Origin: an uncultured Gemmatimonadota bacterium
GTDB lineage: Bacteria; Gemmatimonadota; Gemmatimonadetes; Palauibacterales; Palauibacteraceae
Assembly: GCA_913043255.1 (NCBI GenBank)
Contig: CAJWLK010000012.1
Span: forward strand, 1 to 64,000
DNA: 64,000 nucleotides
Direction: 5' to 3'
The position numbers were made by a program, and so were the translations under genes. Under the pieces are notes generated by a model, which worked only from the letters and a program-made list of their open reading frames with translations, searched no databases and had not been told where the DNA came from. How positions within the stretch are numbered: position 1 is the stretch's first letter; each line of letters opens with the position of its first letter. Shown in pieces: positions 7,944 through 15,680 of the stretch.

Positions 7944-9299
7944 ATGAAAGTCGACGTAACCAAAATGCTGCCAGTAATGGTATTGGGACTGATCATGGGT
8001 CAGCCGACTACCATTACGGCACAGGTCGAAGTGCTCGAACGTGGAAGCCAGAACATGGAAGTTCTTGGACACACTCCACTCGGGCCTCGTCTCAGTATTT
8101 CCGACATGGATGTGGAGCAAGAACTACACCGGCCGTATGCATATGTTGGTCGCATGCAATATGGACCGGTTGGTCCAAAAGGTATGGATATTGTCTCCAT
8201 AGCCGACCCCGCTAGCCCCGAAGTCATCTACCGTTGGAGAATTGAAGATCAGGATCTCCATCAGCCTACCGGAGGAATGGACGTTAAGCATTTTAAGTGG
8301 GGTGACCGCTACTACGTTGTTCAGTCACTCCAGTTTGGCCAAGGTGGCCCTGACTCAGATATGGGCGCGGTAATACTCGATGTTACGGGACTGCCGGATG
8401 CCTCAACGGTCAAAGAGGTGGCACGCATTCGCGAGCCTGACCTCCCCGGCGGTTTTCACAACATTTTTATCTACAAACACTCCAATATGAATGTATACCT
8501 AATCGCAACGATCTCCGGTCCATTTGCTGCGGTCTATGATCTTGGGGCCTTAGTCGATGGAAAGGGAAGCTCTCGTGTGGGAGAGATTCCGGTTCCGGAT
8601 CAAGGTGACGGCGAGACACGGCGTCGTGGTTACCATGATTTTTATGCTGGGTATCATCCTGATACCGGAACAGATCGTTTCTACGGAGGCGGGACGGGTG
8701 GCTACTACATCTACGACATTACAGATCTCCAAAGCCCCACCCTATTAACCCAGATAGTAGGAGTCTCAGGAATCCGGGGGGGACACACGTTTACACCGAC
8801 TCCAGACGGCAATTTTGCCGTGGCAGAAACCGAGTATCAGTATGCCCCACTTCGGATTTTCGATTTGCGTCCGGGCTTGTCGGGCGAGGTCCCGGCCATT
8901 AGGCGGCCAATCGCTGCTTGGACAGCCAACTGGGAGAACCTTGTTCACAATCATGAGATCCGCTGGCCGTATGTTTTTGTGTCAGGCTACTTAGACGGGC
9001 TGGTCGTTTTCAATCTGATGGACCCGACCAACCCAATTACGGTTGGGCACTACGACACATACTTGGGGCCGCCTAACTCTGACCGTACTCCGGTCTTCAA
9101 CGGGACGTTCGGTGTAGATATTCGGAATGAGGATGGACTCATCGTCGTAAGTGATATGAGCACGGGCCTCTGGACCTTCAAGATGGATGGTTTCCAGGGT
9201 TGGAACGGAGCCGATTGGGGGATGCCGAACATCTCGAGCGCACAAGACTGGGACAACGGTCCCACTGGAGCAAAAGATCGGATCACGACCGATCAATAA
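7944..9299 (+). CDS. Secreted LVIVD-repeat beta-propeller protein
   Basis: A 451-residue exported protein (signal peptide ends near ITAQ, residue 27). Repeats of the pattern 'YVYVG...GMDIVSIADPASPEVI' and 'YIYDITDLQSPTLL' match the LVIVD repeat, a beta-propeller blade. Conserved-looking histidines occur at the blade tops: about 172 (GGFHN), 231 (YHDFY), 281 (GGHTF), 335 and 337 (HNHE). The selenium-binding/methanethiol oxidase propellers bind copper through similar His residues, so a metal site is possible but not proven. A strong ribosome binding site GGAGG precedes ATG 7944. It follows the multicopper oxidase by 70 bases and is closed by a long stem-loop. Confidence 0.85.
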   Translation: MKVDVTKMLPVMVLGLIMGQPTTITAQVEVLERGSQNMEVLGHTPLGPRLSISDMDVEQELHRPYAYVGRMQYGPVGPKGMDIVSIADPASPEVIYRWRIEDQDLHQPTGGMDVKHFKWGDRYYVVQSLQFGQGGPDSDMGAVILDVTGLPDASTVKEVARIREPDLPGGFHNIFIYKHSNMNVYLIATISGPFAAVYDLGALVDGKGSSRVGEIPVPDQGDGETRRRGYHDFYAGYHPDTGTDRFYGGGTGGYYIYDITDLQSPTLLTQIVGVSGIRGGHTFTPTPDGNFAVAETEYQYAPLRIFDLRPGLSGEVPAIRRPIAAWTANWENLVHNHEIRWPYVFVSGYLDGLVVFNLMDPTNPITVGHYDTYLGPPNSDRTPVFNGTFGVDIRNEDGLIVVSDMSTGLWTFKMDGFQGWNGADWGMPNISSAQDWDNGPTGAKDRITTDQ

Positions 9300-9340
9300 T
9301 AGAGTGCGTGCTGTCGCTCTCATCGGAACAATGTCGCTCA

Positions 9341-9378
9341 CACCTAAGGCCCCTGGGAAAACCTAGGGGCCTTAGGTG
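9341..9378. terminator. 17-bp stem-loop between convergent genes, possible terminator
   Basis: Arms at 9341-9357 and 9362-9378 pair over 17 positions (14 perfect, then one G.U and two G-C) around a four-A loop. It lies between the stop of the plus-strand LVIVD gene and the stop of the minus-strand serine hydrolase, where a bidirectional terminator would be expected. No T run follows on either strand, so termination would not be of the simple intrinsic kind. Confidence 0.5.
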
Positions 9379-9411
9379 CATCAATACCCTTTGGGAGAGT
9401 GGTTTACGAAA

Positions 9412-10599
9412 TTATCCAGAGGGGGTTGAGAGCACGATTGGTTGAAAAAATGCGAAATCGTCCCAAGAACTTGGGGGTAACGTATAATGACGGTTCTTCC
9501 CAGTTCTCACCGTTGAGCCATCTCCTAATTTCTCATAATAGCTGTTTCTCAGGATGACCAAGTCCTTATCTGGAAAGATGTATATGTCATTATCGTGAAG
9601 ACCTTGTGAGGAATACATATTAGCTGATTCACTCACCCACCATTGATAACCGTAGAATCCAACTCCGGGGATAGGAGTGGTCGAATCTTTGACCCATTGT
9701 GCGGGCACAATTTGTTCATCGCCCCACTTGCCATTTCTAGCGAATAATAGTCCAAATCGAGCAAGCGATCTTGGTGTTGCATCAATACAACAGTAGGTCA
9801 TTACGTTCCCTTCCGTATCCAGCCACCACTCAACCTCCATGCCTATTTTTGAAAAAAGGTTTGCGTGGGCGTAAGTGAAGGGGTGCATTCCGGTCGCATT
9901 CTCGATGATGGCCCCAAGTAGCATGGAGTCTTCGTTCGAATAGTACCATGTAGTTCCAGGCGGCCCTACCAATTCTCGTTGCAAGCTGTAGGCTAACTGA
10001 TCTCCTCCAATGCCTGCAGCTACGGCCTCAGAGCCATAAATCCACCCCGGGCGGTCGACTACAACTAAACTCGATCTCATCTCTAACAAATGGCGAATTG
10101 TGACAGCGTTATTAGCTGTATTTACCCAGGAAGGCAGGTAGATCGATGCTGATTCACTTATGGAGGAGATGAAATTCTGGTTTACAGCAATGCCTAACAC
10201 TGCACTAATAATTGATTTGGCGGTTGACCAAGTCGTGGCGACACTGTCCTTGCTTCGTTCGCCGGTCCCTTGATCTTCCCCATTTTCATCGTTGTTTGGG
10301 AAAGTCGCATACCGTTCTGCAACAATCACGCCATGCCGAATCACTAAGACTGATTGAGTATTTCTCCCGGGGGTAAAGGCGTAATTCATCGACTGATCAA
10401 TTTGTGCCTGAGACATGTTGACATCGACCGGGTTGGCTTCAGTCCAGGTCATTCCAGGATAAGTCGAACGATCATATTGGGGAGAGGTTGTTTCAGGGTC
10501 TGATGGATTCGCTGGGGCAGCGGGATTCTCAGCAGTACAAGATGAAACGGAAAAAATCGAGGGTGCGACGAGAAGACATTTCCATACAGCGTGCTTCAT
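9412..10599 (-). CDS. Secreted serine hydrolase of the beta-lactamase/PBP-like (class C) family
   Basis: A 395-residue lipoprotein-like enzyme: the signal peptide ends SVSSC (lipobox near residue 22), followed by a Pro/Asn-rich linker. The catalytic Ser-X-X-Lys is in TWSTAKSI and the second motif Tyr-X-Asn in YYSNED, as in class C beta-lactamases, EstB esterases and D-aminopeptidases. C-terminal DNDIYIFPDKDLVILRN replaces the usual HTG-type motif region. The substrate is unknown; such stand-alone members are more often esterases or peptidases than true beta-lactamases. ATG 10599 gives a proper signal peptide, while a TTG at 10611 adds four residues. It is divergent from the SnoaL-like gene at 10744. 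Confidence 0.85.
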   Translation of the reverse strand: MKHAVWKCLLVAPSIFSVSSCTAENPAAPANPSDPETTSPQYDRSTYPGMTWTEANPVDVNMSQAQIDQSMNYAFTPGRNTQSVLVIRHGVIVAERYATFPNNDENGEDQGTGERSKDSVATTWSTAKSIISAVLGIAVNQNFISSISESASIYLPSWVNTANNAVTIRHLLEMRSSLVVVDRPGWIYGSEAVAAGIGGDQLAYSLQRELVGPPGTTWYYSNEDSMLLGAIIENATGMHPFTYAHANLFSKIGMEVEWWLDTEGNVMTYCCIDATPRSLARFGLLFARNGKWGDEQIVPAQWVKDSTTPIPGVGFYGYQWWVSESANMYSSQGLHDNDIYIFPDKDLVILRNSYYEKLGDGSTVRTGKNRHYTLPPSSWDDFAFFQPIVLSTPSG

Positions 10600-10743
10600 A
10601 TGATTAATCAAGCGATTCCGTTGTGTTTGTCGTATCGATTAGACTGTTTTACTCATGATCTATTCTACGGCCTAGTGACACCGGCTCGCATGCTTGGCCT
10701 CAGTGTCGCATTTTTAACGATGATGTTTCAAAGGAGAATTTTG

Positions 10744-11256
10744 ATGAAGAATCTTTGGGTGAACCCCCTTTTGGTTGTCGCAATTCTGAGTGTGCCAACG
10801 ATTGCCGCTGGTCAAGTCGAGAACAGGGAAAATGCTTTGGCGACAGAAGAATCCCATGTGTTGGGTACCGTTCAGAAGTTATTTGATGCTATGGCTGCGC
10901 GAGATACAGTCGCAGCCGCGCTCGCCGTGATCGATGATGTGTCACTTGTGAGTACCGCAGAAACAGTTGATGGGCCAGTCATGAATAAAATGGATCGAGC
11001 GACTTTTTTTGCGAGTATCGCAAGTCCATCCAATTCGATGCTCGAGCGAATGTGGGATGCGACTGTGAGAGTCCATGGAGGTATCGCTACTGTCTGGACC
11101 CCGTACGACTTTCACCGAAACGGGGAATTTAGCCACTGTGGAATCGATGCTGCGAACTTGGTCCGCACGAAGGATGGGTGGCGAATCGCTAGCCTCGTAT
11201 GGACGGCAGAACCAACTGGCTGTTCTCCAAGTCCCTTAGGCCCGCCGCCGAATTGA
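10744..11256 (+). CDS. Secreted SnoaL-like/DUF4440 protein
   Basis: A 170-residue protein with a clear signal peptide (residues 1-22, ending IAAGQ). The mature part is a single NTF2-like domain: VQKLFDAMAARDTVAA at its start, TVRVHGGIATVWTPYDFH in the middle and the closing strand TKDGWRIASLVWTAEPTGC. An excellent ribosome binding site AAGGAG lies at about 10730, nine or so bases before ATG 10744. The frame is open further upstream to 10591, but that part has no protein-like character and would cross the neighbour's start. Secreted members of this family have no assigned reaction. Confidence 0.82.
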   Translation: MKNLWVNPLLVVAILSVPTIAAGQVENRENALATEESHVLGTVQKLFDAMAARDTVAAALAVIDDVSLVSTAETVDGPVMNKMDRATFFASIASPSNSMLERMWDATVRVHGGIATVWTPYDFHRNGEFSHCGIDAANLVRTKDGWRIASLVWTAEPTGCSPSPLGPPPN

Positions 11257-11359
11257 TCCGGAAGCGACAGGACCATGTTTTTCGCGTTAAGGGTGTATGG
11301 GAGAGATCTTTTTTATAGGAAATAAAGTTATAGGTGTGAGCGGTGTTGTTAGAGTTTTC

Positions 11360-12607
11360 TCATGCCGTAACCATGAGTGCCGTCACATACATAATAACCA
11401 TTCCAATAATTAGGCCCATTGCGTTGAGTGGCGTAAATAAACCTTTAGGCCAACTCCGTTGCACGAGTTTCGATACCTCGATGATTACCTGAAGGATGGC
11501 CCCTGCTCCCAGTGCGAGGAAAAAGGTGGCCGTAATCGGAGAATAAGAAAAGCCGCCGGCCCAAGCGCCAAGAATGGTTGGCAGTCCGGCGATCATTCCC
11601 ATCGCGATAAAGTTCCATAATGCTGGCCGTTTATCAGCGATCGGTGCGACAATCGCTAAACCTTCCGTCGTATTATGAAGCGCGAATCCAATTACCAGGA
11701 AGCTTCCGAGTGCGATCTCGCCAAGCGCATACGCTGCACCAATTGCTAGTCCCTCACCGAGATTATGCAGTCCGATCCCGATAGCAATCATATACGCGAT
11801 AGTTAGACCACTCGTTGGAGCCGATTTGTCTCGGCCAAGTTGCCCGATCGCGCGTAGTCCGACGACAGCTCCGAGGATGCCGAGTGCAATGAGTCCGACA
11901 GCTTCGAACCCCTCAGCGACCATTGCGGATGCCTCAAGGGTGTGTTCGAAAGTGTCAAATAACAGAAATGCCAAGAGGCCCAATGTGAGGCTAAGGTAAA
12001 AATGGACCCACTTCCGGTCGATTCGCCTCAAAAACGGATACCAAAGCAGCCCTAGAAGGACCGGCACGACACCGGCATATAGGCCTAAGAGTCCAAAAAT
12101 CGTGAGGTACTGTGCATTGAGTCGGGGTGATTCGGTCGCAACTGCCACCTCGTACTCAAATGTGAGTCCGGTCGACGTGATCAACGAAATCAGGTGAGGT
12201 TCACCTTCGACCCATGGGTAGTTAAGCTCGAGTGTTGCGCTGTTTAATCTCGGCACAGTCGGGTCTCGATCGATCTTGAACTGCCAATACGCATCATCGA
12301 CTAGGACCTGGGCAATTGTGACTGATTCTGGACCACCGTTCACAACGTGAACGCGCATGATCCCAGCCTCTGGGAACGATACTCGTTCAATTGTCAGTTC
12401 TTCGACTGGTGGGAAGGCTGCCCGAAACTGAGCCGTAGGATCGTTTCTTAGGAAAAGAACTGATATGCCTGCGAGGAGTGCCACCGGAAACAGACCCAAG
12501 ATCCACCGATTAGTGCGGGAGGTTCTCTTAGCCTGCGGGTGTCCGGAAATCGGAGACTGAGCCATTGTTTGTTGGACCGTATCTTTTTCGATGTTGTGAT
12601 CAGACAT
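11360..12607 (-). CDS. ZIP family divalent metal transporter with an N-terminal extracytoplasmic domain
   Basis: A 415-residue membrane protein. An N-terminal membrane segment (WILGLFPVALLAGISVLFL) is followed by about 110 residues of beta-rich extracytoplasmic domain, then eight or so transmembrane segments. The ZIP metal-site helices are clear: IGIGLHNLGEGLAIGAA and IGFALHNTTEGLAIVAP, each with His-Asn-X-X-Glu. ZIP proteins import Zn, Fe or Mn. ATG 12607 overlaps the stop of the copper oxidase gene by 8 bases, implying translational coupling. Upstream in-frame codons up to 12664 lie inside the oxidase gene and were rejected. The pair probably responds to the palindromic operator at 13757. 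Confidence 0.92.
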   Translation of the reverse strand: MSDHNIEKDTVQQTMAQSPISGHPQAKRTSRTNRWILGLFPVALLAGISVLFLRNDPTAQFRAAFPPVEELTIERVSFPEAGIMRVHVVNGGPESVTIAQVLVDDAYWQFKIDRDPTVPRLNSATLELNYPWVEGEPHLISLITSTGLTFEYEVAVATESPRLNAQYLTIFGLLGLYAGVVPVLLGLLWYPFLRRIDRKWVHFYLSLTLGLLAFLLFDTFEHTLEASAMVAEGFEAVGLIALGILGAVVGLRAIGQLGRDKSAPTSGLTIAYMIAIGIGLHNLGEGLAIGAAYALGEIALGSFLVIGFALHNTTEGLAIVAPIADKRPALWNFIAMGMIAGLPTILGAWAGGFSYSPITATFFLALGAGAILQVIIEVSKLVQRSWPKGLFTPLNAMGLIIGMVIMYVTALMVTA

Positions 12608-13682
12608 AAGAGTGCATGGGTGCACCTTCATCGGCCGCCAGATTCTCGACGGCCTCAAAAGCACCCAGCCATCCTAACTCTGCGAACTCACTTTGATGCG
12701 CATGGAACATGTGACTTCCGGGATTCTCCAAGTTGAACTCAAGAATATGCCGCTCCCCCTGACACATCATGATCGTATCAGTGAGTTCATACCTGTCCAT
12801 TTGTGTGCCGGTTTTGTATACCCGGAACATCCCTGCATGAAGGTGAAAGGAGTTCACTGGATCGAATTCTGTCACATTAACGAGGTACACTCGACAAAGG
12901 TCGTTAACGCCAACTCGGATTGGGTGTTCATCGTGGTAGAATGCGGCCGTGTTGACTGCATACACCTCATTTTCAGTGTCGAGGTTGCTGTCAAACGCGT
13001 TCATCACCATCACCATCTCTCGGGCGGGCTCGCGGCCCTCGGGCGGGTCCACAATAAATGTACCGTAGAGTCCCTTATGTATGTGTCGTTTTAACGGCAT
13101 GGTGTGGCAATGGTATAGATGCAGGCCAAATGGCTTAGCTTCAAACTCATACGTAAACTTTTCGCCCGGTTGAACAATAGGTTCTACACCATCCATTTCA
13201 GTTGGGTGAGTGCCATGGAAATGGATGGTGTGAGGATGAGAGCCCGCATTCGTGAATTCAACGCGAAGAATATCACCTTCCGTACAGCGGAAGGTTGGTC
13301 CAGGCACTTGACCGTTATAGGTCCAGGCGGGGAACCAGACACCAGGGGCAATTTGGATATCTCTATCAACTGCGACCACATCCCAATGCCTTACCGTTCG
13401 CCCATCAGAGCGAATTTGAACCTCACCGTAATCGAAATGCGTTAGAAAGGTGCCCGGATCAAAATCGTCTTGAGTTGCGGTTGTTCCAACCACGCCCATG
13501 TCCTGTTGGTGGTCAAGAACTGCTCCATGTTTAATGGCACCGCTGGTTAGTCCGTGGGCCGCAAGCGCGTTCCGAGCTCCGCCGCGCGAAGCGAGATCAA
13601 GTATGGTTGCGCCCGAAAGGCCTGCTGCGCCGGCCGCACCTAGTTTCAGCCAGTCACGTCGCGTGAGCTTCTCTGCTTTCAC
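12600..13682 (-). CDS. Tat-exported two-domain multicopper oxidase (NirK-like)
   Basis: A 360-residue protein with a Tat signal (TRRDWLKLGAAGAAG, residues 7-21) and two cupredoxin domains. Copper motifs are HPHTIHFHG (149-157), LYHCHTMPLKRH (189-200), FHLHAG (279-284) and MFHAHQSEF (325-333). Cys192 and His200 fit a type 1 centre, but the position of the usual axial Met is Leu205. This is the fold of nitrite reductases and two-domain laccases; the actual substrate is not evident. The GTG at 13682 is the only start upstream of the twin arginine and has no good ribosome binding site. The gene is coupled to the ZIP transporter, and its promoter region has three palindromes. Confidence 0.9.
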   Translation of the reverse strand: MKAEKLTRRDWLKLGAAGAAGLSGATILDLASRGGARNALAAHGLTSGAIKHGAVLDHQQDMGVVGTTATQDDFDPGTFLTHFDYGEVQIRSDGRTVRHWDVVAVDRDIQIAPGVWFPAWTYNGQVPGPTFRCTEGDILRVEFTNAGSHPHTIHFHGTHPTEMDGVEPIVQPGEKFTYEFEAKPFGLHLYHCHTMPLKRHIHKGLYGTFIVDPPEGREPAREMVMVMNAFDSNLDTENEVYAVNTAAFYHDEHPIRVGVNDLCRVYLVNVTEFDPVNSFHLHAGMFRVYKTGTQMDRYELTDTIMMCQGERHILEFNLENPGSHMFHAHQSEFAELGWLGAFEAVENLAADEGAPMHSYV

Positions 13683-13703
13683 AGTTTTATTATCTACATT
13701 CCC

Positions 13704-13728
13704 GCATAGCCACGGTTATGTGCTATGC
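13704..13728. repeat. Inverted repeat in the leader of the copper oxidase-ZIP operon
   Basis: A perfect 7-bp inverted repeat (GCATAGC at 13704 and GCTATGC at 13722) with an 11-base spacer lies 22 to 46 bases upstream of the GTG start at 13682. It may form a hairpin in the mRNA leader or be a regulator half-site pair. Confidence 0.4.
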
Positions 13729-13739
13729 GATATGGAGGA

Positions 13740-13753
13740 AATCAATATTGATT
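13740..13753. promoter_or_regulatory. 14-bp perfect palindrome upstream of the copper oxidase-ZIP operon
   Basis: AATCAATATTGATT is a perfect 14-bp palindrome lying only three bases from a second, 22-bp palindrome. Both sit in the AT-rich promoter region of the minus-strand operon, which supports regulator binding. The regulator family is not known. Confidence 0.45.
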
Positions 13754-13756
13754 ATT

Positions 13757-13778
13757 ATTTTTAGCCTAGGCTAAAAAT
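13757..13778. promoter_or_regulatory. 22-bp perfect palindrome, candidate metalloregulator operator
   Basis: The sequence is perfectly self-complementary over 22 bp, with left arm ATTTTTAGCCT and its exact complement on the right. It lies 75 to 96 bases upstream of the oxidase start. Half-sites with GGCTAA are a feature of DtxR/IdeR-type metal regulators, though the spacing differs from the classic box. With a ZIP importer downstream, a metal-responsive operator is a reasonable inference. Confidence 0.5.
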
Positions 13779-13890
13779 TGCCTCCTAATCTCTCTCGGGA
13801 GCCGGTGTACGTCAACTAATGGAAGACTGCAAGTTTGATTGGAAATTCGGAGATTGCTGCGTAAAAACTCTTAATTATGGTTGAAGGGCT

Positions 13891-15009
13891 TTACTCGTGC
13901 AGGGTGTTTTCGGGAGATTCTTCTGTCTCACGTAACTGACGAATTGCCCAGCGCGCGTGTTCTCTGATCAGCTCTGATGGATCCTCCAACATGCGGTTGA
14001 GTAGCGGCAATACCGCCTTATCTTCTGAATTGCCCAAGCCTACGGCCAGGTTACGTAAGAGACCGTCACGTCCTGGTCGTGCCAACGCTGTCCCTTTGTA
14101 TCGTTTTCGGAAGCTTTCGTCATCAAGTGCCAAGAGTTCCTCACTCCAAGTGGAAATCTCGGACACCGGAAAAACTTGTCCTGGTTCAAGAGAAAACGGC
14201 CATGCCGATGGTGTTGCGGCCTTGTTATTCCAAGGGCATACCTCTTGGCAGATATCACAGCCAAAGACGCGCTGTCCAACCGCGGGCCGAAGTTTTTCTG
14301 GGATAGGGCCCTTCAGTTCAATCGTCAGATACGAAATGCACAATCGTGCATCGAGTACCCGGTTCGGTAGGATCGCATCAGTAGGACACGCAACGACACA
14401 ACGATCACATGTGCCACAATGGTCGGGGATAAATGGATCATCTGGAGGCAATTCAAGATCAATGAGTAACTCGCCCAGCATCACATGTGAGCCCAGCTGC
14501 GGATTGATTAGCATCGTATTCTTGCCAATCCAACCCAGGCCAGCCTGTTGTGCATAGTCTCGTTCGAGGACGGGTCCGTAGTCTACGTAACGTTTGGTAC
14601 GAACACCTGGCACTCGCGTTTCAATTTCTACAGCGAAGCAATCAAGCCGCTCTTCGAAAACATCATGGTAGTCACGACCCATAGCATATCGAGCTATGAT
14701 TGGTAAACGTCTCCCGCCTGACGATTTAGGGTTAGCTGTATTCAGCTCCGATATAGGTGTAGGACCGAAGGCAATGCTTGTTACGATGATAGTGCGACAT
14801 TCGGGAAGTGCTTCGGTGGGATCTAGACGGCGTCGGACTGCGTCTTTGCGAGCCATGTATGCCATGTCGCCGTGGTACCCAAGATTAAGCCATTCTTGAT
14901 ATTCAGTGGTATGTGGGGCCGGTACTGCAGCTGCAAAGCCAATCTGATCAAAGCCACACGCGTATCCTGCCATGCGAATTGTTTCTTTGAGTTCGATGGG
15001 GTCAGCCAC
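13891..15009 (-). CDS. queG: Epoxyqueuosine reductase QueG
   Basis: QueG is a cobalamin- and 4Fe-4S-dependent enzyme that reduces epoxyqueuosine in tRNA to queuosine, the last step of Q biosynthesis. The 372-residue protein has the N-terminal DUF1730 region (QEWLNLGYHGDMAYM), then the two-cluster ferredoxin segment CGTCDRCVVACPTDAI and FGCDICQEVCPWN, then a C-terminal HEAT-like segment (LLNRMLEDPSELIREHARWAIRQL). The GTG at 15009 starts five bases after the stop of nth, in the same operon. The length is normal. The enzyme's need for cobalamin fits the adenosyltransferase gene at 1842 as a sign of corrinoid use. Confidence 0.96.
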   Translation of the reverse strand: MADPIELKETIRMAGYACGFDQIGFAAAVPAPHTTEYQEWLNLGYHGDMAYMARKDAVRRRLDPTEALPECRTIIVTSIAFGPTPISELNTANPKSSGGRRLPIIARYAMGRDYHDVFEERLDCFAVEIETRVPGVRTKRYVDYGPVLERDYAQQAGLGWIGKNTMLINPQLGSHVMLGELLIDLELPPDDPFIPDHCGTCDRCVVACPTDAILPNRVLDARLCISYLTIELKGPIPEKLRPAVGQRVFGCDICQEVCPWNNKAATPSAWPFSLEPGQVFPVSEISTWSEELLALDDESFRKRYKGTALARPGRDGLLRNLAVGLGNSEDKAVLPLLNRMLEDPSELIREHARWAIRQLRETEESPENTLHE

Positions 15010-15014
15010 TGGTT

Positions 15015-15674
15015 TTAATCAAAGTCCCCTTTGCTTGGACAAAGGTTTGAAATCGGACACTCACCACAGAGTGGTCTACGCGCCTTGCATACTGTGCGCC
15101 CGTGGAGAATGAGTCGCCACGGAAATGCATGCCAAGCTTCATGCGGGAGTATCGTCATCAGTTCTTTCTCGATCTTCACGGGGTCCTTCGAATCCGTCAG
15201 TCCTAGTCGATGGGTGACCCGCTTCACGTGTGTATCTACCACTATGCCATCGTGAATTCCAAACGCGTTCGATAGAACAACGTTTGCTGTTTTTCGTGCC
15301 ACACCTGCAAGGGTTAGGAGATCTTCCATGGTTGCCGGAACCTCTCCCCCATATGTATCTACTAATCGTTCGCCCATTTTATGAAGATGCCGTGCCTTGC
15401 TACGAAAGAAACCGGTGGGGCGAATCGCCTCTTCGAGTTCCGTAAGGTTCGCTTCCGCAAACGATGCAGCGTCCGGGTATTTCGGGAAAAGTGAGCGGGT
15501 GACCTGATTAACCCGTTCATCCGTACACTGAGCGGAAAGTACGGTAGCGACCATGAGTTGAAGTGGCGTCTCCCAATCAAGTGATATTTTGAGGTTTGGG
15601 TACAATCGGTAGAGCTCAGGAGTGAGAGCTTGGGCTAGCTCTTTACGTGTTTTGATCGATTGAGAGCGTCGCAA
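15015..15674 (-). CDS. nth: Endonuclease III (DNA glycosylase/AP lyase)
   Basis: Removes oxidised pyrimidines and nicks abasic sites in base-excision repair. The 219-residue protein has the helix-hairpin-helix LAGVARKTANVV with the catalytic Lys, the catalytic Asp in VVDTHVKR, and the C-terminal 4Fe-4S loop with exact C-X6-C-X2-C-X5-C spacing (starting at CKARRPLCGEC). The TTG at 15674 is the start; no other start lies before the conserved region. It is six bases downstream of the site-2 protease gene and five bases upstream of queG, so the three form one transcript. Confidence 0.95.
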   Translation of the reverse strand: MRRSQSIKTRKELAQALTPELYRLYPNLKISLDWETPLQLMVATVLSAQCTDERVNQVTRSLFPKYPDAASFAEANLTELEEAIRPTGFFRSKARHLHKMGERLVDTYGGEVPATMEDLLTLAGVARKTANVVLSNAFGIHDGIVVDTHVKRVTHRLGLTDSKDPVKIEKELMTILPHEAWHAFPWRLILHGRTVCKARRPLCGECPISNLCPSKGDFD

Positions 15675-15680
15675 ACGAAA

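Noticed and set aside
9412-10599. Antibiotic-resistance beta-lactamase
   Set aside because: The SxxK and YxN motifs fit the fold, but a third KTG-type motif is not evident, and stand-alone lipoprotein members are usually esterases or peptidases.
10591-10743. N-terminal extension of the SnoaL-like gene at 10744
   Set aside because: The first 51 residues look non-coding, cross the start of the divergent serine hydrolase, and a good ribosome binding site and signal peptide start at 10744.
12608-12664. Longer N-terminus for the ZIP transporter
   Set aside because: It lies entirely within the copper oxidase gene; ATG 12607, overlapping that gene's stop, is a standard coupled start.
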